From the NCBI GenBank assembly GCA_011109175.1, contig RDEW01000039.1, positions 62,001 to 126,000 on the forward strand: DNA of 64,000 nt, given 5' to 3'. The notes under the pieces were generated by a model. It saw only the letters and a list, made by a program, of their open reading frames with translations, did no database searches and was not told where the DNA came from. This DNA comes from Dicyema japonicum (taxonomy: Eukaryota > Dicyemida > Rhombozoa > Dicyemidae). This document shows, piece by piece, positions 11,168 to 22,778 of this stretch (position 1 is the stretch's first letter; every line of letters begins with the position of its first letter). The position numbers and the translations under genes are program-made.

Positions 11168-11512
11168 TTAAGTCGTCATTTCACACAACAGATTGAATAC
11201 TCTCCATGTTGGCGCATCAATTGAAATATCTCCAATATAAGTCTTAGAGCATCTGGAAATAAAGGCAAGAGGAATGAGCAGTAAAGTACATCTATTTAAT
11301 AAAATAGCAAACTTGTGTGTGTTTCCATCTTCAAGACGGTTGTCCAAGAGATGAGTGGGCCCCATATACCACATGAATAATGGATAGGAAAATTTCGAGA
11401 TAGTTTCAGTGATGTTGTGTAAAAATATGTCAGGATCGCATAAACATTTTATTTTTCCACTACGAATAAATTGATCAGAGTACAAGTGCCCATATAAAGG
11501 TTTTAATCTCAT
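11168..11512 (-). other. unrecognised ORF, 114 residues
   Basis: This is a continuous minus-strand reading frame (MRLKPLYGHLYSDQ ... RVFNLLCEMTT) with natural-looking composition. I recognise no domain. A second coding-like stretch in another frame lies upstream on the same strand (about 11580-11700, ending FCPCPIMNLAK), so a split gene with tiny introns is possible. It could equally be an uncharacterised transposon piece. Confidence 0.3.
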
Positions 11513-11859
11513 TAAAAGTATTGCAGATAGTGGAGTAGTACTAAATCGTGGAACAAAAAAAAAAACTCACTACCGTCTAGACTGTTATTTCGCCAAGTTC
11601 ATGATTGGACATGGACAAAAAATTATTTCACTAATGAAGCGGGAAAAAGAATCAAAACTTTCCTCCTTATCCAGTGATGATAAACCAATATGACAAAATG
11701 AGTGAGATAAAGTATCTAAATTTAAAGAAAAATTAAAATATTATGATAAAATTAAATATTTTAGTGAAAAAACTAATATTTTAATTGATTTTTACTATCA
11801 CTATTTTAAAACTTTATTATATTTCCTTAAAAATCTCTCCATTAACTAATGCTTTAACC

Positions 11860-12030
11860 CAGTGGTCCCCAACTGGTAGGCCGCGTACCGGTTATAGTCC
11901 GTAAACCAATCTGGTATCGGGCTGTTGTTGGTACGATGTTACATGTAAGTTGCAAGTAAACAATCTACCCCGGGCCGCTGAAATTGTCGAACGCTTAGCG
12001 GTTCGCGGCAATAAAATTTGGAAACCACTG
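11860..12030. mobile_element. hAT-type MITE, 171 bp, imperfect TIRs
   Basis: The left end is CAGTGGTCCCCAACTGG followed by GCCGCGTACCGG. The complement of the right end is CAGTGGTTTCCAA followed by GCCGCGAACCG. The two ends form terminal inverted repeats over roughly 40 bp with mismatches and gaps. Flanking 8-mers (CTTTAACC and CTGAACAA) do not match, so the target duplication has decayed or an edge is off. No coding capacity. Confidence 0.6.
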
Positions 12031-12527
12031 CTGAACAAATACTTGCACATGTGGCTGTAAAAATTTTTGCAAACATTTGATGGAATTTCTTAAAGTTTTC
12101 GGTCTCACAAATCGATTTTTCAGTATTCTTGCAATTATCACACTTGAAGTATTTTTCCAAAAATTAGTTGCGGTGATCTCATTAAACAATTCACTTCCAT
12201 TTCATCAATAAAAATTAACCATTGATATTCTGTTTCAATAATCTAGGCGTATCTAAGTCGTTCAGACATTTTAACTACAGAATTTCCGGCTACAGGTACA
12301 AGATGGGTTCTTTATGAAAACAGATCGCAAAAAAGATCGAATATTGTTTACAAGAATTAATTGAATTATTCCAAAGACCAAAGATAAAACCAAACAAATT
12401 CCTTGATACAATGACGCTACAAAAAAATCTTTGCGGCCTAAATTCATTGTATAAATTTGTAGCCATTAATGTATTATTTCAGCATTATAAATAAACAAGT
12501 CATCGTTTCATGTGAGTTCCGCAGGGA

Positions 12528-12745
12528 GCACGGCTGAAAAATTTGAAAAAGAAAAAGTACCACAGCATCGTTGCCAATCATTTTCGAACCGATCACTGTT
12601 GAGACGTCTGCCGTTATCAGGCCCGAGCACGTCAAAGCTTATCAGGTTAATCGGTCGGCTTACAAGGAAGCAGTAGGGTAAACCTAGAATGACGCGATGG
12701 CTTTCCAGAATATTGGGCTCGCGATAATGAGAGGTAATACCCATA
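12528..12745 (+). mobile_element. LINE F3 C-terminal tail fragment
   Basis: The plus strand reads IFEPITVETSAVI, then after stops NIGLAIMRGNT. This is the family tail (F.PVxVET..., then ISVAIxRGNA) also present at 23.5, 23.7, 25.6 and 60.4 kb. A copy of the same end lies in reverse at 30.55-30.69 kb. Confidence 0.6.
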
Positions 12746-12754
12746 ATTATATGA

Positions 12755-13020
12755 AGTGCATCCAGTTTCCACTTCTACAGAAACAGAATCCATCCGGAAT
12801 CAGTATAAAGGGTAAAAGACGTCCATAGTTGCAGTTGTAGAAACCCCTCCAATGGAGTGGGGGAAAGCAAATGATCCTTTTTCGTGCCGGCCTGGCACTG
12901 GGCGCCAGCCAGACAGGTGGATCACATGACGCCACTCTGATAAAAAAAGAGAGGAGGGACAGACAAGCAAAACAAAAACTTCAACCAATTAGCCACGAAG
13001 CATCACATGGCGCCACGCGG
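12755..13020 (-). repeat. LINE F1 5' region repeat
   Basis: About 260 bp with AAACCCCTCCAATGGAGTGG, TTTTTCGTGCCGGCCTGGCA and GGCGCCACGCGG. It recurs at 45.44-45.81 kb. A diverged form lies directly upstream of the F1 endonuclease at 15.54-15.68 kb, where the minus strand begins MASCGLP compared with MASCDPP here. It is probably the 5' leader of F1 with its first codons, left without a body. Confidence 0.55.
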
Positions 13021-13639
13021 CATTTATAATTGTTTTTCTTATATATGTTCATTTTTAATTAATTAGTTTTAAAATTTTTAACATTATATTTTTAAAATTT
13101 GTTATACAATATGGCGAACCAATAAATACATTTGCATATAATCTGGCATGCATTTTCCACGTTCTTGTGGTTGGCTGTTTGTGTTTATTTTATTGTATTT
13201 TTCTGTTGTATACATTATATTATGGATTCATCAAATAGTGTTGAAGGCTGTTTTCAAAATGTCTAATATATATTTTATATTTTGTTAACCAATAAATATG
13301 GATTATTTTTCACTATTTGATTTGTCCCTATTTATATTCTCGTGGCTATATTTATTTTCAATTTGTTTGTATTCCTAATTTTTATGCGTCTGCATCATGT
13401 CAAGAATATTTGTAGTAATCCAATAATACATAATTTCGAAGAGAAAAATAACATTTGATCAGTCATCTTGAATATTTGGTGAGTTCTAGTGACTAAATTT
13501 GTATATCACATTGTCAATTTCTTGGATCCGGTCTGCTACCAGCACAATATTTATGCATGCATCTTTTCTCTATCCTCCAATTACCGTAATTAATTTTCTA
13601 TCGACTTTAATTGTTTTAATTCATTGTCTTTAACTTTGA
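13021..13639. other. no recognisable feature
   Basis: Strongly AT-rich DNA with no open frame, repeat or RNA that I can identify. Confidence 0.5.
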
Positions 13640-13990
13640 TGGGATATTCAATTTCCATAAAAATGTAAATGGTATTTTCTTTGTGGTTCTATGGATCGTA
13701 TTATGTTGCGTTCAGCACGGGCTACCCATCTAGTGCTGGTTAAATTCCACCTGTCAATTGATCTTTTTTCGTCTGTTTCTTGTCGGATAAGTTTTCTTTC
13801 TTCAATTTCTTGTTTACTGCTTCCGGTGTTTTTCATTTTCTTGCCGAACATTTATTGCTTGTATAGATTCATGACTTTTTTTCTGCATTCGATTTTGTTC
13901 ATCTCGTTTCTTCGTAATTTTTTTTTCAAACTATTCAGAATCTTCAGCCCCAAATTGGCTTGGATTGAGTTTTGAATTCTTTATTTTTTC
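13640..13990 (-). other. coding-like region with charged, coiled-coil composition
   Basis: The minus strand holds an ORF (13648-13851) reading KQEIEERKLIRQETDEKR and SIDRWNLTSTRWVAR. Upstream pieces in other frames look equally protein-like (RDEQNRMQKKSHESI, QENEKHRKQ). The composition suggests a coiled coil rich in Glu, Lys, Arg and Gln. Small indels or unplaced tiny introns would be needed to link the pieces. I recognise no family. The hydrophobic plus-strand ORF at 13691-13975 is its shadow. Confidence 0.3.
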
Positions 13991-15015
13991 GACTGTTTAT
14001 CTCTGTCGAGACTCACTAGACCCATTCAGACACGTTATATTTTTTTTAATTATAGTTATTATATATAATTTTATTAATATTTGTCGTTTTCTAATGAGTT
14101 ATTATTAAAATTAATTTTTGCAATCTGTTATAGAGCGTTACACCTATTGACTGTCACATTTGAAAATACAGTGGATTTTTATTTAACGAAAATTTGAAAT
14201 AATTTTATGGCATTTCGTAATTTACCCATAATTGGTATATTTGAAGGTGAATTTTATAGAATAGACTTTTCCATAGTCTCAATTTCACATCGACGGTGGC
14301 GTGGCGCCACACCGGCATTTGTGAGTTCGGCAAATTTCCAGTCCAATTCTGGTGGAGATGCCGATGCGGACAGTATCATCGTCAAGATGGGTCCGTCTGT
14401 CACGTCTGTGTTAGTTTGATTGGTTCAGAAGACTCTCATATTTATCTTCGCAGATCCCATATTTTACGAGAGAATCCCATATTTTACGAATTCTTCAGAG
14501 ACAAGTAGATTGGGTAATTGTCCTGGGCAAGGAGGAATTCGGTGGTCGTTGGGGGGACTTGGATGTCGCTCAACAAGTGATGCCTAGGACTGTTCAGACG
14601 GCTCAATTATACGGTGTCTGCAAGGATCCTCACGGCAGCACGGACTCCACCTTCCGAAAGTTTTTGACGGATTGCAATTCTTAATCTTTGAGTGTCCAAG
14701 ATAGTCGATGTTGGTTTCTCATAATTTTGGATTTGCAAATGAGCTTTTTGGAGTATGCCAATAGGTTTTTGAGGAAAATGTGTGGACTAATGACGTAAGT
14801 GATTTCTCTTCTATCCTCTCCTATGGTGTATGCATAGTGTGAATGGAGCGAAGCAAAATAATCGTACCAATCTCAGAGTCGTCCTAAGAGACTGCCCTTT
14901 CAATACGCTCATATAGGCAGTCCGCGACGGATATACGGGCAGCTTTGGGGATCCTGATCAGGAGTCTTCGTGTGTGTGTCAGATTTAGATTAATTCAAGT
15001 ATTTCCTGATGGTCT
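13991..15015. other. no recognisable feature
   Basis: AT-rich to 14200, then mixed sequence with short ORFs (14207-14508) and many stops. A small direct repeat (ATCCCATATTTTACGA) occurs near 14455-14490. No family was recognised. It may be old LINE sequence. Confidence 0.45.
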
Positions 15016-15073
15016 AGTGCAGTGGTTCCCAACCTGGGTTCCAGGGAACCCCAGGGTTCCGTGCAGGGTGCTT
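15016..15073. mobile_element. hAT terminus fused to a LINE
   Basis: CAGTGGTTCCCAACCTGGG, followed by a run of CCAGGGAACC/CCAGGGTTCC, is a hAT-type end. It abuts the F1 endonuclease exactly where the endonuclease reading breaks off after CGDFNAKHP. Confidence 0.55.
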
Positions 15074-15673
15074 TGCATTAAAATCTCCACAAAGTATTAG
15101 GTTTTCTATGTTGTTTAGTCTGGATAAGTCCAACAAGAATCCTTTTGGGCAAGAGGACGGAGGAGGGACATATATGTTAGCAATTTTGAGAGTACTCGAT
15201 CCGTTTGATATTGAAATTCCGGAGATTTCCGTGGTCCCTCCGTTAGTTAGCGACTTAAGTTCAGTGGATATGTCAGAATAACGAAGGTTGTTTCTGATGA
15301 TGGTAAGAAGGCCTCCACCGAGGCGGTTCGGGCGATCTAGGCGGATGCAGTCGAAACCTGGAAAATGAGGAGTAGTCGCGGACTGAGTCAACTTGCTTTC
15401 TTGAAGCAGGATCACGTCAATGTTTTGGCTGTTTGTGAAGGATCGTAATTCGAGAATTTTGCTTATTCCGTTGATGTTAATCTGCAGAATTGAAAGTTGG
15501 GGACCTGGGTTGAGCACGATGTCGCCAGAGAGTAGTAGAACGATCCCATTGAGAGTTGATGGGAGAAGAGTTGAAGGAACCAACTTCGGATGGGGGTGAG
15601 CAAATGGTCCTTTTCCTAGGTGCACCCTGAGCGCCTCCAGAAAAGTTATGATTGGTAGACCACATGACGCCAC
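15074..15673 (-). mobile_element. LINE F1 AP endonuclease domain
   Basis: A long open minus-strand frame starts MASCGLPIITF and encodes the APE-type endonuclease: NPGPQLSILQININGI, DVILLQESKL, RLGGGLLTIIR, LKIANIYVPPPS and LCGDFNAKHP. It contains the E of LQES and the GDFN motif characteristic of this nuclease. The domain is cut at 15073 by hAT sequence, before the C-terminal SDH motif. Upstream of the ATG lies the F1 leader repeat. Confidence 0.85.
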
Positions 15674-16077
15674 GTTTAATAATTTAACACGTCAGATGCA
15701 ACAGTACCGTGCAGCCCGATTATATGGCTATAAAACAAAATATAGCCAATAGTTTTTTAATTTTAACTATTTTTAATAGTATTTGTAAATCTTGTTGTCA
15801 ATGTAAACCATGTGTTTGTTATGTAACTAAAAAACGGTGTTTGAAAGATGAAAAGAGAGTGTTTCAAAAAATGGGAACTTGTCCATTTTTTGTACAACGA
15901 TTGATAGAAAATACATTGTTTGATATGTAACTAGTTCATCGCTATGCCGAAAGAATACAACTAAGAAAGGCATTACCATTCAATCATAGATCACACGATT
16001 ATTTCGAAGGTACTAAGTTGTTTATTAACCAATAAGGTCCAATGCGTGTTTCAAAACTAAATGAATTATGAAATAAT

Positions 16078-16543
16078 GTGACTTCGTCACAGGTTCATTT
16101 CACAAAAATTCACAATCGAAGTACTGCATCAGTTACTGCAAGCTATGAAATCAGCAGAATGCTTGCAATGAATGGGAAATCATATTGTGATGGTGATTTC
16201 ATCAAGCAATGTCTCGTGAAAACAGCCAAAATTATTTGCCCAGACAAAAACTGTTCAAAGAAAAGACTCATTGATGAAAATTTATCGGCTTTAATAAAAG
16301 TCGGGACTACACGAATAGTTGAGCCCGACATATCAAAAATTGTATCCGAAAAAAGATGTCAATCCTTTGTAAGTTGCTCTAAGCACGATTAGAAGATGGT
16401 GATTAAATATTTAGTTTTCCCTTATTTTTGGTTTTTCACTAAAATAAATAATTTTTCCTTGAAGAAAAATTATTATAAATGCGGCAATCAAAGGGAAATT
16501 ATTATAAAATGCGGCCCTCGAAGCTAAATGAGTTTGACACCAC
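16078..16543 (+). mobile_element. hAT transposase N-terminal part and right end (GTF2IRD2/SCAND3-like)
   Basis: The plus strand reads ASYEISRMLAMNGKSYCDGD, then KQCLVKTAKIICPDKNC, the start of the transposase region of GTF2IRD2/ZBED-like hATs (SY.iA..la...K...g..ik.C). The middle and hATC domain are missing. The right end near 16530-16543 reads, on the complement, CAGTGGTGTCAAACTCATTT, a typical hAT-Charlie-like terminus. The 15700-16000 stretch upstream (a Cys-rich ORF at 15709-15930) may be its 5' part but I cannot confirm that. Confidence 0.65.
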
Positions 16544-16639
16544 TGTGCAAGAGTATCTTGATGAAGCAAAATGCGAATTGGATGATAAAGTACTTCAGGA
16601 CATCAAAGATCAATTAATAATTTTAGATGATAACATTTA

Positions 16640-17765
16640 GCAAGCCAAAGCATCGTAGATGCGTGGAACCTTCAGCCGGAATGTACAGTATCGAAACTCG
16701 AACTAGGGGCTATGGTACTGGTGCATTATAGTACCCTCTAAGCAATTTTTCTTATAAGTGCTAGATTTATAATTTTTTAGCTCTGATAAATTTTTTTGAC
16801 TGCTAGAAACAACTTGCTCTACTTATTACTCTAAATCACTGTGAGACTGGCTTTGCAAGAGACCAAAAAAGGAGACCTTGACACACGGGTCGTCATTAGG
16901 TGAATTTTCCTTCTTCCCCTCATTGGCTCTCATCGATTTCTACAGCTGTTTCATGTCCTTCAATTTATCTGTTGAGTTTAAGAAATCAGATATCTTTTCG
17001 CGTACGAAGTTTGACTAGTTTATAACTGTGTGGTTACTCTTGATCTCCGCGATGTCAATTTTTTCCTTTACTGTTTTGCCTTCAAAATACAAAAACACTA
17101 GTTTCATCCAAACAGTAATATCTAGTTTACTAGTTTTTCCACCATTCTCGTATTGATATGAAAAAAGTCTTATTAAAAAGTCCTGTTTCATTCCTGCATC
17201 AACACCTGAAGTACTTTGTCTTTCCTTGTCTATTTTTTTATCCATATTTGTGAATTCCCTTCACATTTCACACATTTTTTGATGCAAGATCTGGTAATAA
17301 CCCCCACTCATCTAGCATTCCAGTGTATTACAGCCTTATCCAAGGTAAACATAAAAATTTTCAGATAACATTATAGATAATAATTTTAAAATTTTTATGG
17401 GGGTTCTATAATTGCTTAGGGAGTACTACACTGCATCAGTAACCATAGTTTTTTGTCTCTTACAACTCCAATCACTTTTGTAGACAAAATTAAAAATTTC
17501 ATTTTCCCCCAAAAATGGGGAGGGGGACGATGTCAAGGTCTCCCATTTTTGTCCCTTGCAACTCCAGTCTCATGGCGATTGCTTAGGTGGTACTATAACT
17601 GGCCAGTTGTTTCTAGCACTTAAACAAGTCTATTAGCGTTAAGAAATTATTAAATTTAGCAAAATAAGAAAAATTACTTAGGGGGTACTATAATGCACCA
17701 GTACCGGGGCCATGAAGTGTTTTGCCCGGCATTCGTTGTACTGCGCCACCCGGCCATAAAGTATC
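16640..17765 (-). mobile_element. tRNA-derived SINE split by a Merlin element
   Basis: Body sequence (GAAGGTTCCACGCATCTACG on the complement) lies at 16640-16690. The tRNA-like head lies at 17706-17760 (GGTGGCGCAGTACAACG as box A region, with TAGTTCGAGTTTCG as box B region on the other side). The two halves are one SINE interrupted by the transposon at 16714-17705. The 8-bp target site is duplicated on both sides. Confidence 0.75.
16714..17705 (-). mobile_element. Merlin-superfamily DNA transposon, non-autonomous, 992 bp
   Basis: Terminal inverted repeats of 42 bp match at 40 positions; both begin GGTACTGGTGCATTATAGTA. The flanking 8-mers are GGGGCTAT and GGGGCCAT, a target duplication with one change. 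The minus strand encodes the start of an ISXO2/IS1016-type transposase. At 17015-17245 it reads SKLDITVWMKLVFLYFEGKT and HTVIN. After frame breaks come VREKISDFLNS and then VEIDES, the motif holding the first catalytic Asp. The rest of the DDE core is deleted. TIRs, 8-bp duplication and VEIDES together identify Merlin. Three TIR-like repeats (GGTACTATAA types) also lie inside near 17390-17600. Confidence 0.8.
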
Positions 17766-18053
17766 TTAACGTTGGTCATTTAATCAGTCCCAGTAGCATA
17801 AACTTTCGTAAGGAATTTAGTGGTATACCGAATAAGTTTTTAAAGGTATTCTGAAGTATTTGTGTTTTATTGGAGTTAATAATCCTGTCCCCAAATAGAT
17901 ATTAATTTACGGAAAACATGACATAATATTGTCTCCATACGTAATAATTCGATGTCGTATGTAGGTCAAGAGCTTTGATTATTTTTAAGTTTTCCAGAAA
18001 CCATTTTTAGAAGTAAACTTTTCTAAATGTTTTGTTTCCGTCAAATATTGTCT

Positions 18054-18372
18054 CAGGACATAGTGGTTAGGTGTCGGCCAAAGTGGCTTAGGTTACGTTC
18101 GATTCTCGCTGCTGTTCACCTGGTGAAGGTTCCACGCATCTACGATGCTAAAAGGGCTTGACGAGTGACGGCGTCATTAGTGGACATTCACTGCGGAACT
18201 GGATAGTCTAAAAAGGACCCACAACAAGAAAAAATAAAAAAGAAATGAAGATCATTCCTTGGTTCTACGATTAGTTAAAATTAACTGTTTTTTACTTAAA
18301 ATAAAGTGTCCTGCCTATGCGGAGCTATAAATATTATGGTCTCGTGAAAAGGCTGTTATTATTATTATTGTC
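18054..18372 (+). mobile_element. tRNA-derived SINE, nearly full length
   Basis: The head is tRNA-like: TAGTGGTTAGGTGTCGGCC fits box A and GTTCGATTCTC fits box B. The shared body follows (GAAGGTTCCACGCATCTACG, GACGGCGTCATTAGTGGACA, CACTGCGGAACTGG, AAAGGACCC), then the 3' module (AATAAAGTGTCC, GCGGAGCTATAAATATTATG) and a (TTA)n tail near 18355-18370. It has no coding capacity and would depend on a LINE for movement. Confidence 0.8.
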
Positions 18373-19151
18373 TTAGGAATCTCTTAGTGAAGCATCCACT
18401 GATACAAATGAAGTATTTCATTTGACAGAATGTCGAAATCATAATTACGTAATCGCTGACAGTTGTCGAACCTTCATATGACGTATATTTAGGAGAGAGT
18501 GCCTGTCTTTGGCCCGACACAATCTTATTTTATATAGGAACCGGTTCCTGTCGGAATTCCTTTGCTCTTTCTTTCTGGTAGTTTTATGTTAAGCAGGATG
18601 CATAAATGCAATATTACACAGAAAAGTTTTTCACCACACAGAACTAACTGAATAATGCATCAGGGATGTTTCTTTTTCTACACCCACGTTTTTCCATCAT
18701 TTGAGTTATTTTAACCCCAATTTTTGCATTTAGGACTCCTCTGTAAATACCAGTAAGGACGATTCGTATTCATTGTGTTTTCGATAACTGGGCTAAAAGT
18801 CGTAAAATTCAATACAATCCTCTCAGTGTGCTGCAAAATATTTATAATAGTTATTTGAGTTTCAGTGGGACGGTGGTTGTTAAACGTATTTAGGTGACGC
18901 CAATCATGTCACTCGTATCCAAATAGCCGTGTATTCCAATAGCCAATTTGAATGAACAGCAAATCCGTGCCATATGCTTTAAAGCACTTGGTAGACATAT
19001 TCGGTACGTTTACTGTACGCTATCTTCGTCTCTTGCACACGGAGACATTATATCTCTAAGTGTCTTTTTGGCCCAGATCTTTGATACATCTCTATGATTA
19101 AAAGTGAGGAGATTTAGAGGAGAAAAATCTTCTTGTATCTTCCGCTTTGTA

Positions 19152-19445
19152 GACGGGATGGCGCAGCGTCATAAGTGCCGGACGAAATCATGATAGTTCC
19201 GGGATCGATTCTCCTTACTGTACATTCCGACTGAAGGTTCCACGCATCTACGATTCCTCGGTTTGACGATTGACTCCGTCATCAGTGAATATCTCACTGC
19301 GGAACCGTATTGTCCACGAGGACTCATGCAACAATAAGAAAAAGACGTTAAGTACATTCCTTGGTTCCCTTTCTACGTGTCTGTCCTCTGCTGAGTGCTG
19401 TGTGTATTATGGCTCTCCCGAAAAGTACTGTGTATTTTTTGCAGA
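19152..19445 (+). mobile_element. tRNA-derived SINE, nearly full length
   Basis: The head reads GGATGGCGCAGCGTCATAAG (box A region) and GTTCCGGGATCGATTCTCC (box B region). The body GAAGGTTCCACGCATCTACG and CACTGCGGAACCG matches the 18.05-kb copy. The 3' module is diverged but ends GGCTCTCCCGAAAAGTACTG. Confidence 0.75.
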
Positions 19446-20672
19446 TTTTTTCCTTAATTGTTAGCCAATCAAGAAACTAGTCACGTGATTTTTCTAGGTA
19501 TATTCGGGGTCAATGAATATATCTAGATCACGAAGGACACAATTGGTCCCCCATAACATTATGGGTGACTCATAATCTGTGAAGAATGCTTTTCACCCTT
19601 AAATGTCAAAGCAGAATTATCACATGCGGTTGTTCGTAGAAAACCAATAACATTCAATTTAGCATTTATTGAATTTTGTAGTCATATGCTCGCGAGTCTA
19701 TTATTAAGATTTATTAAAAAATTCTAGACTTAACAAAATCAACAGAGTTTATTGACACGTGCTCGAATAAATCATTGTTTTTCAAACAAGGGATTGACGA
19801 CTTCGTTGTCAGTCATCTATAATGTCAAACAGAGTGGATACATCTGCTTGGCCAGAAATCGTGTACATTTCTGTCGCAGTTTCTGTCTCCTTGACTTGCT
19901 CGACATCGTTTTTAAGTGTCTGTTGTTTTTTGGTTTCATTTTTCAAGTTAAATCTAAATTTAATTCGGAGTTGACCTGAAACATTTAAAAAAGTATAAAA
20001 GAATCAAAATCGTCAAAATTAAGGCCAGACCCAAAGTCCCCAGTAAAACTAAATAATGACTATCGAATCAGACTTAGAATATAATCTTCCATGATTTGGC
20101 TGAACGAACGAATCGACTGTTTTATATTTACAGATGTTACGATAATAATCAATTCAACGCAGATTTATTAATTTCAAGAGTTAATGGATTTCGAGAGCTG
20201 ACGTCTTTTAATGAGACACGATCTTAGTGGACATAACCAATACAAGAGATGGAAGAATACTTTTGAGTATCTCCGATTTAAAAAACGTGTTGATTGACAT
20301 TTCGGTCATGATATATGGAAGTAGTTAATATTATTGGTTACTGTCATATTACCATTGTGGTCTCAAAGTGGATCATCCTTTTACGCATGATTATGATTCG
20401 AAGTCTTTTTTGTTTGTTCAGTGGTTTCTTGGTTTTTCATGAATTCCTTACAGTCAGAGGAGGAGGGATATTGAAATCATTGAGTTTCTAGGATAATATG
20501 AGTTAATCATCTTTATTCACACGAAAAACAAAAAATTAGAGTTACGGAACCTAATCCATGCCCCCATGGTTATTCCTTCAGTAGTGTCCACGGAGGTCCT
20601 TTGAGCAGGGGGGAAGAGATTTCCTTAGTTAAACATAGTAAACATAAAGAAGTAAAAATTCTCAAAAAGTTC
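19446..20672. other. no recognisable feature
   Basis: AT-rich with one 75-residue ORF (19752-19979) lacking any recognisable motif. Nothing else is supported. Confidence 0.45.
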
Positions 20673-20851
20673 GATCAAAATAGTAAATCATTTACAAATG
20701 AATAATTTAGTGATTATCTAAAAATACAATAACTCATTTTAATCATTCAACGATTATCTAAAAATACATTACACCAAAATGACTTAACTTCAAGGTTAAT
20801 CAATTTTTCAATAAAAATTGATTCATTTATAAATGATTTACTATTTTGATC
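20673..20851. repeat. inverted repeat, 31-bp arms, 179 bp overall
   Basis: GATCAAAATAGTAAATCATT (start of the left arm, 20673-20703) is repeated in reverse at 20821-20851 with a single mismatch. The interior has a direct repeat GATTATCTAAAAATACA in two copies. It looks like a small foldback element, but no target duplication is evident. Confidence 0.65.
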
Positions 20852-21094
20852 AAAATTTTAAGCATTTATCCATGAGAATTATTTAATTTTATAGACTCAA
20901 ATTTTCAATGAAATCGCAACTCAAAAAGATTACACTTCATTTTAGAATTGTCCCCGTAAGAATGATCAGTTTGGAAACCATGTTAGATCAATGTTGTAGT
21001 TTACTTTTTAGATTTTAGACTAAATTTACTTTTGAACGAAAATTTTGATGTTGAATTGATCCCTATGATTATCATCTCCTGTAATGCAAGTTGA

Positions 21095-21590
21095 GTTCTC
21101 GCCATTTTCCCCCGCATGCCTGTCTCAACATGACGTTTAAAAATTCGCTTTCCTCTACTGGTCACCATCGCCTTTTGGAGTCCATTGGTCTCTCACGGAG
21201 CGATGGTAAACGTTCAGATGGGATGACGACCTTCCCACTTGTGAATGGACAAATCTGGCTTGGGACGTTACATGCCTTGACATCTACACTCCGAAAATTT
21301 GACTGCTTCTGCCTCGGATCCAGGCTATGTTTCTAAGCAAGTCGAGGATCATAAAAAGAAAATATCAAAGTATTTCGGAGGATCATTTGTTTGTCCTTTT
21401 CGGGGTTGAGAAGTTATTATCAATAAAACTAATTCTGCAACAAAATAAACTTTAGCTGTTCTAAGTGATCCACCTTTTTCGAATGTCACAGAGGAAGTCG
21501 ATTGGAGATTGCCATTGCTCCGCCTAAGAGATTTTGTTTCCAAATTCACAGTTCTTTGCAGTGCAATCAAAATAATCTACTATGACAGAT
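21095..21590 (+). mobile_element. LINE F3 C-terminal domain (R.DGKRPDG-like)
   Basis: The plus strand reads LSRSDGKRSDGMTTF and, in the next frame, WTNLAWDVTCLDIYTP. This pair is typical of the C-terminal domain of the GVRQGDPLGPLLF retroelement group (R.DGKRPDG...W......WDVT). Sequence further on (KRKYQSISEDHLFVLF) fits the following segment. It is heavily mutated, and upstream RT sequence is absent. Confidence 0.6.
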
Positions 21591-22020
21591 AAATTGGCAC
21601 CGGACCTTGAGTTGATAACAAAGTCAAGCATCCATACATCGCAAGTCCAATAAAATACTGAAATCCATTAAAAAAGATCCATTAGCTTTCAAGGAATAAC
21701 ATTTACGAGAACTCGCCAAAGAGTGAGGGGGATAAACCAGCGACAAAAAAATTGATGACCCGCGTGATATTCTCACTGCTATTGGTTTCATTTCATATAC
21801 GAGTGGTGGCATCTGGAAGAAAAGAGCTACACTTTCCCTATCCTAATGGGATGGACCTAAAAAGAAGGCCTATGCTGACGTGAGATATAGAATATGCAAA
21901 CCCTGGACCAACCAGAATAGTTCAACTCAACATAAACGGAATCAAGAACAAGATAATTGAACTTCGGACGTATTTGAAAGAACGTCCAAGGCCAAATATT
22001 ACAGAGCTATGCAAGAGAAC

Positions 22021-22172
22021 ATCAGCCTCAACCATCTCACTAACTATCATTTTATTTTTTATATTAGCAAAATACTGATAATTGTTGAAAATATATAATG
22101 GTTCCGTATAAAATGAAAAATGTCGATAGGGTTCCCGTGCTCTCAGATAGTTGGGAACCATTGGTCTACAGT
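22021..22172. mobile_element. hAT remnant inside LINE F1
   Basis: It ends TAGTTGGGAACCATTGG, the complement of a CAATGGTTCCCAACTA hAT-type end, with GAACCATT-like repeats inside. It separates two parts of the F1 endonuclease. The left edge is approximate. Confidence 0.5.
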
Positions 22173-22778
22173 ATACTCCACGCCTATTGAAATCTCGAAC
22201 TTGTGGCTACCAAAGTATGATTCCCCAGACTTTCAGTAATATTGGTCAACGCATATCTCCCGCCTTTGAGTTCCTGCTCTTCCTTTGCTCTCAGATTTAC
22301 TCCTCACTGAAGGATGTATTATCTGTGGTGACTTCAATGCGAAGCATCCATTGTGGTTGAAAGGTCAAGTCTATGACAAAAGGGGAAGATGCTAATTGAG
22401 GAAATTCATAGTCTCTGCATACTCAACGATCCGGCTTTCCATACAATAACACTTACTCGACGTAACGATAAACCCTCATCCATTGACATCTCACAGTCAT
22501 CTTCATCCCTGGCCCCTCTTATTGACTGATCCAGAAATATGACACCAGGAGTGACCACAATCCAATATTTTTGGAGGTCAAAACGAGGTCACGGATGAAA
22601 GGACAATTTCCGATGATAATTAATTACAGCTTGCGAACTGAAGAGGATTCAAGGTGTACGTCGATACTTGCATTGGACTCTTGAATTTTTCCACTCCTCT
22701 CTCCGTCGAACAATTAGTGAAATGGTTCAACACCACCATAAACACTGCGAGAAAGAAGTACATTCAATGCAGGCAACC

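Noticed and set aside
13691-13975. Hydrophobic plus-strand ORF
   Set aside because: It is the reverse of a charged coiled-coil-like minus-strand region; hydrophobicity is an antisense effect.
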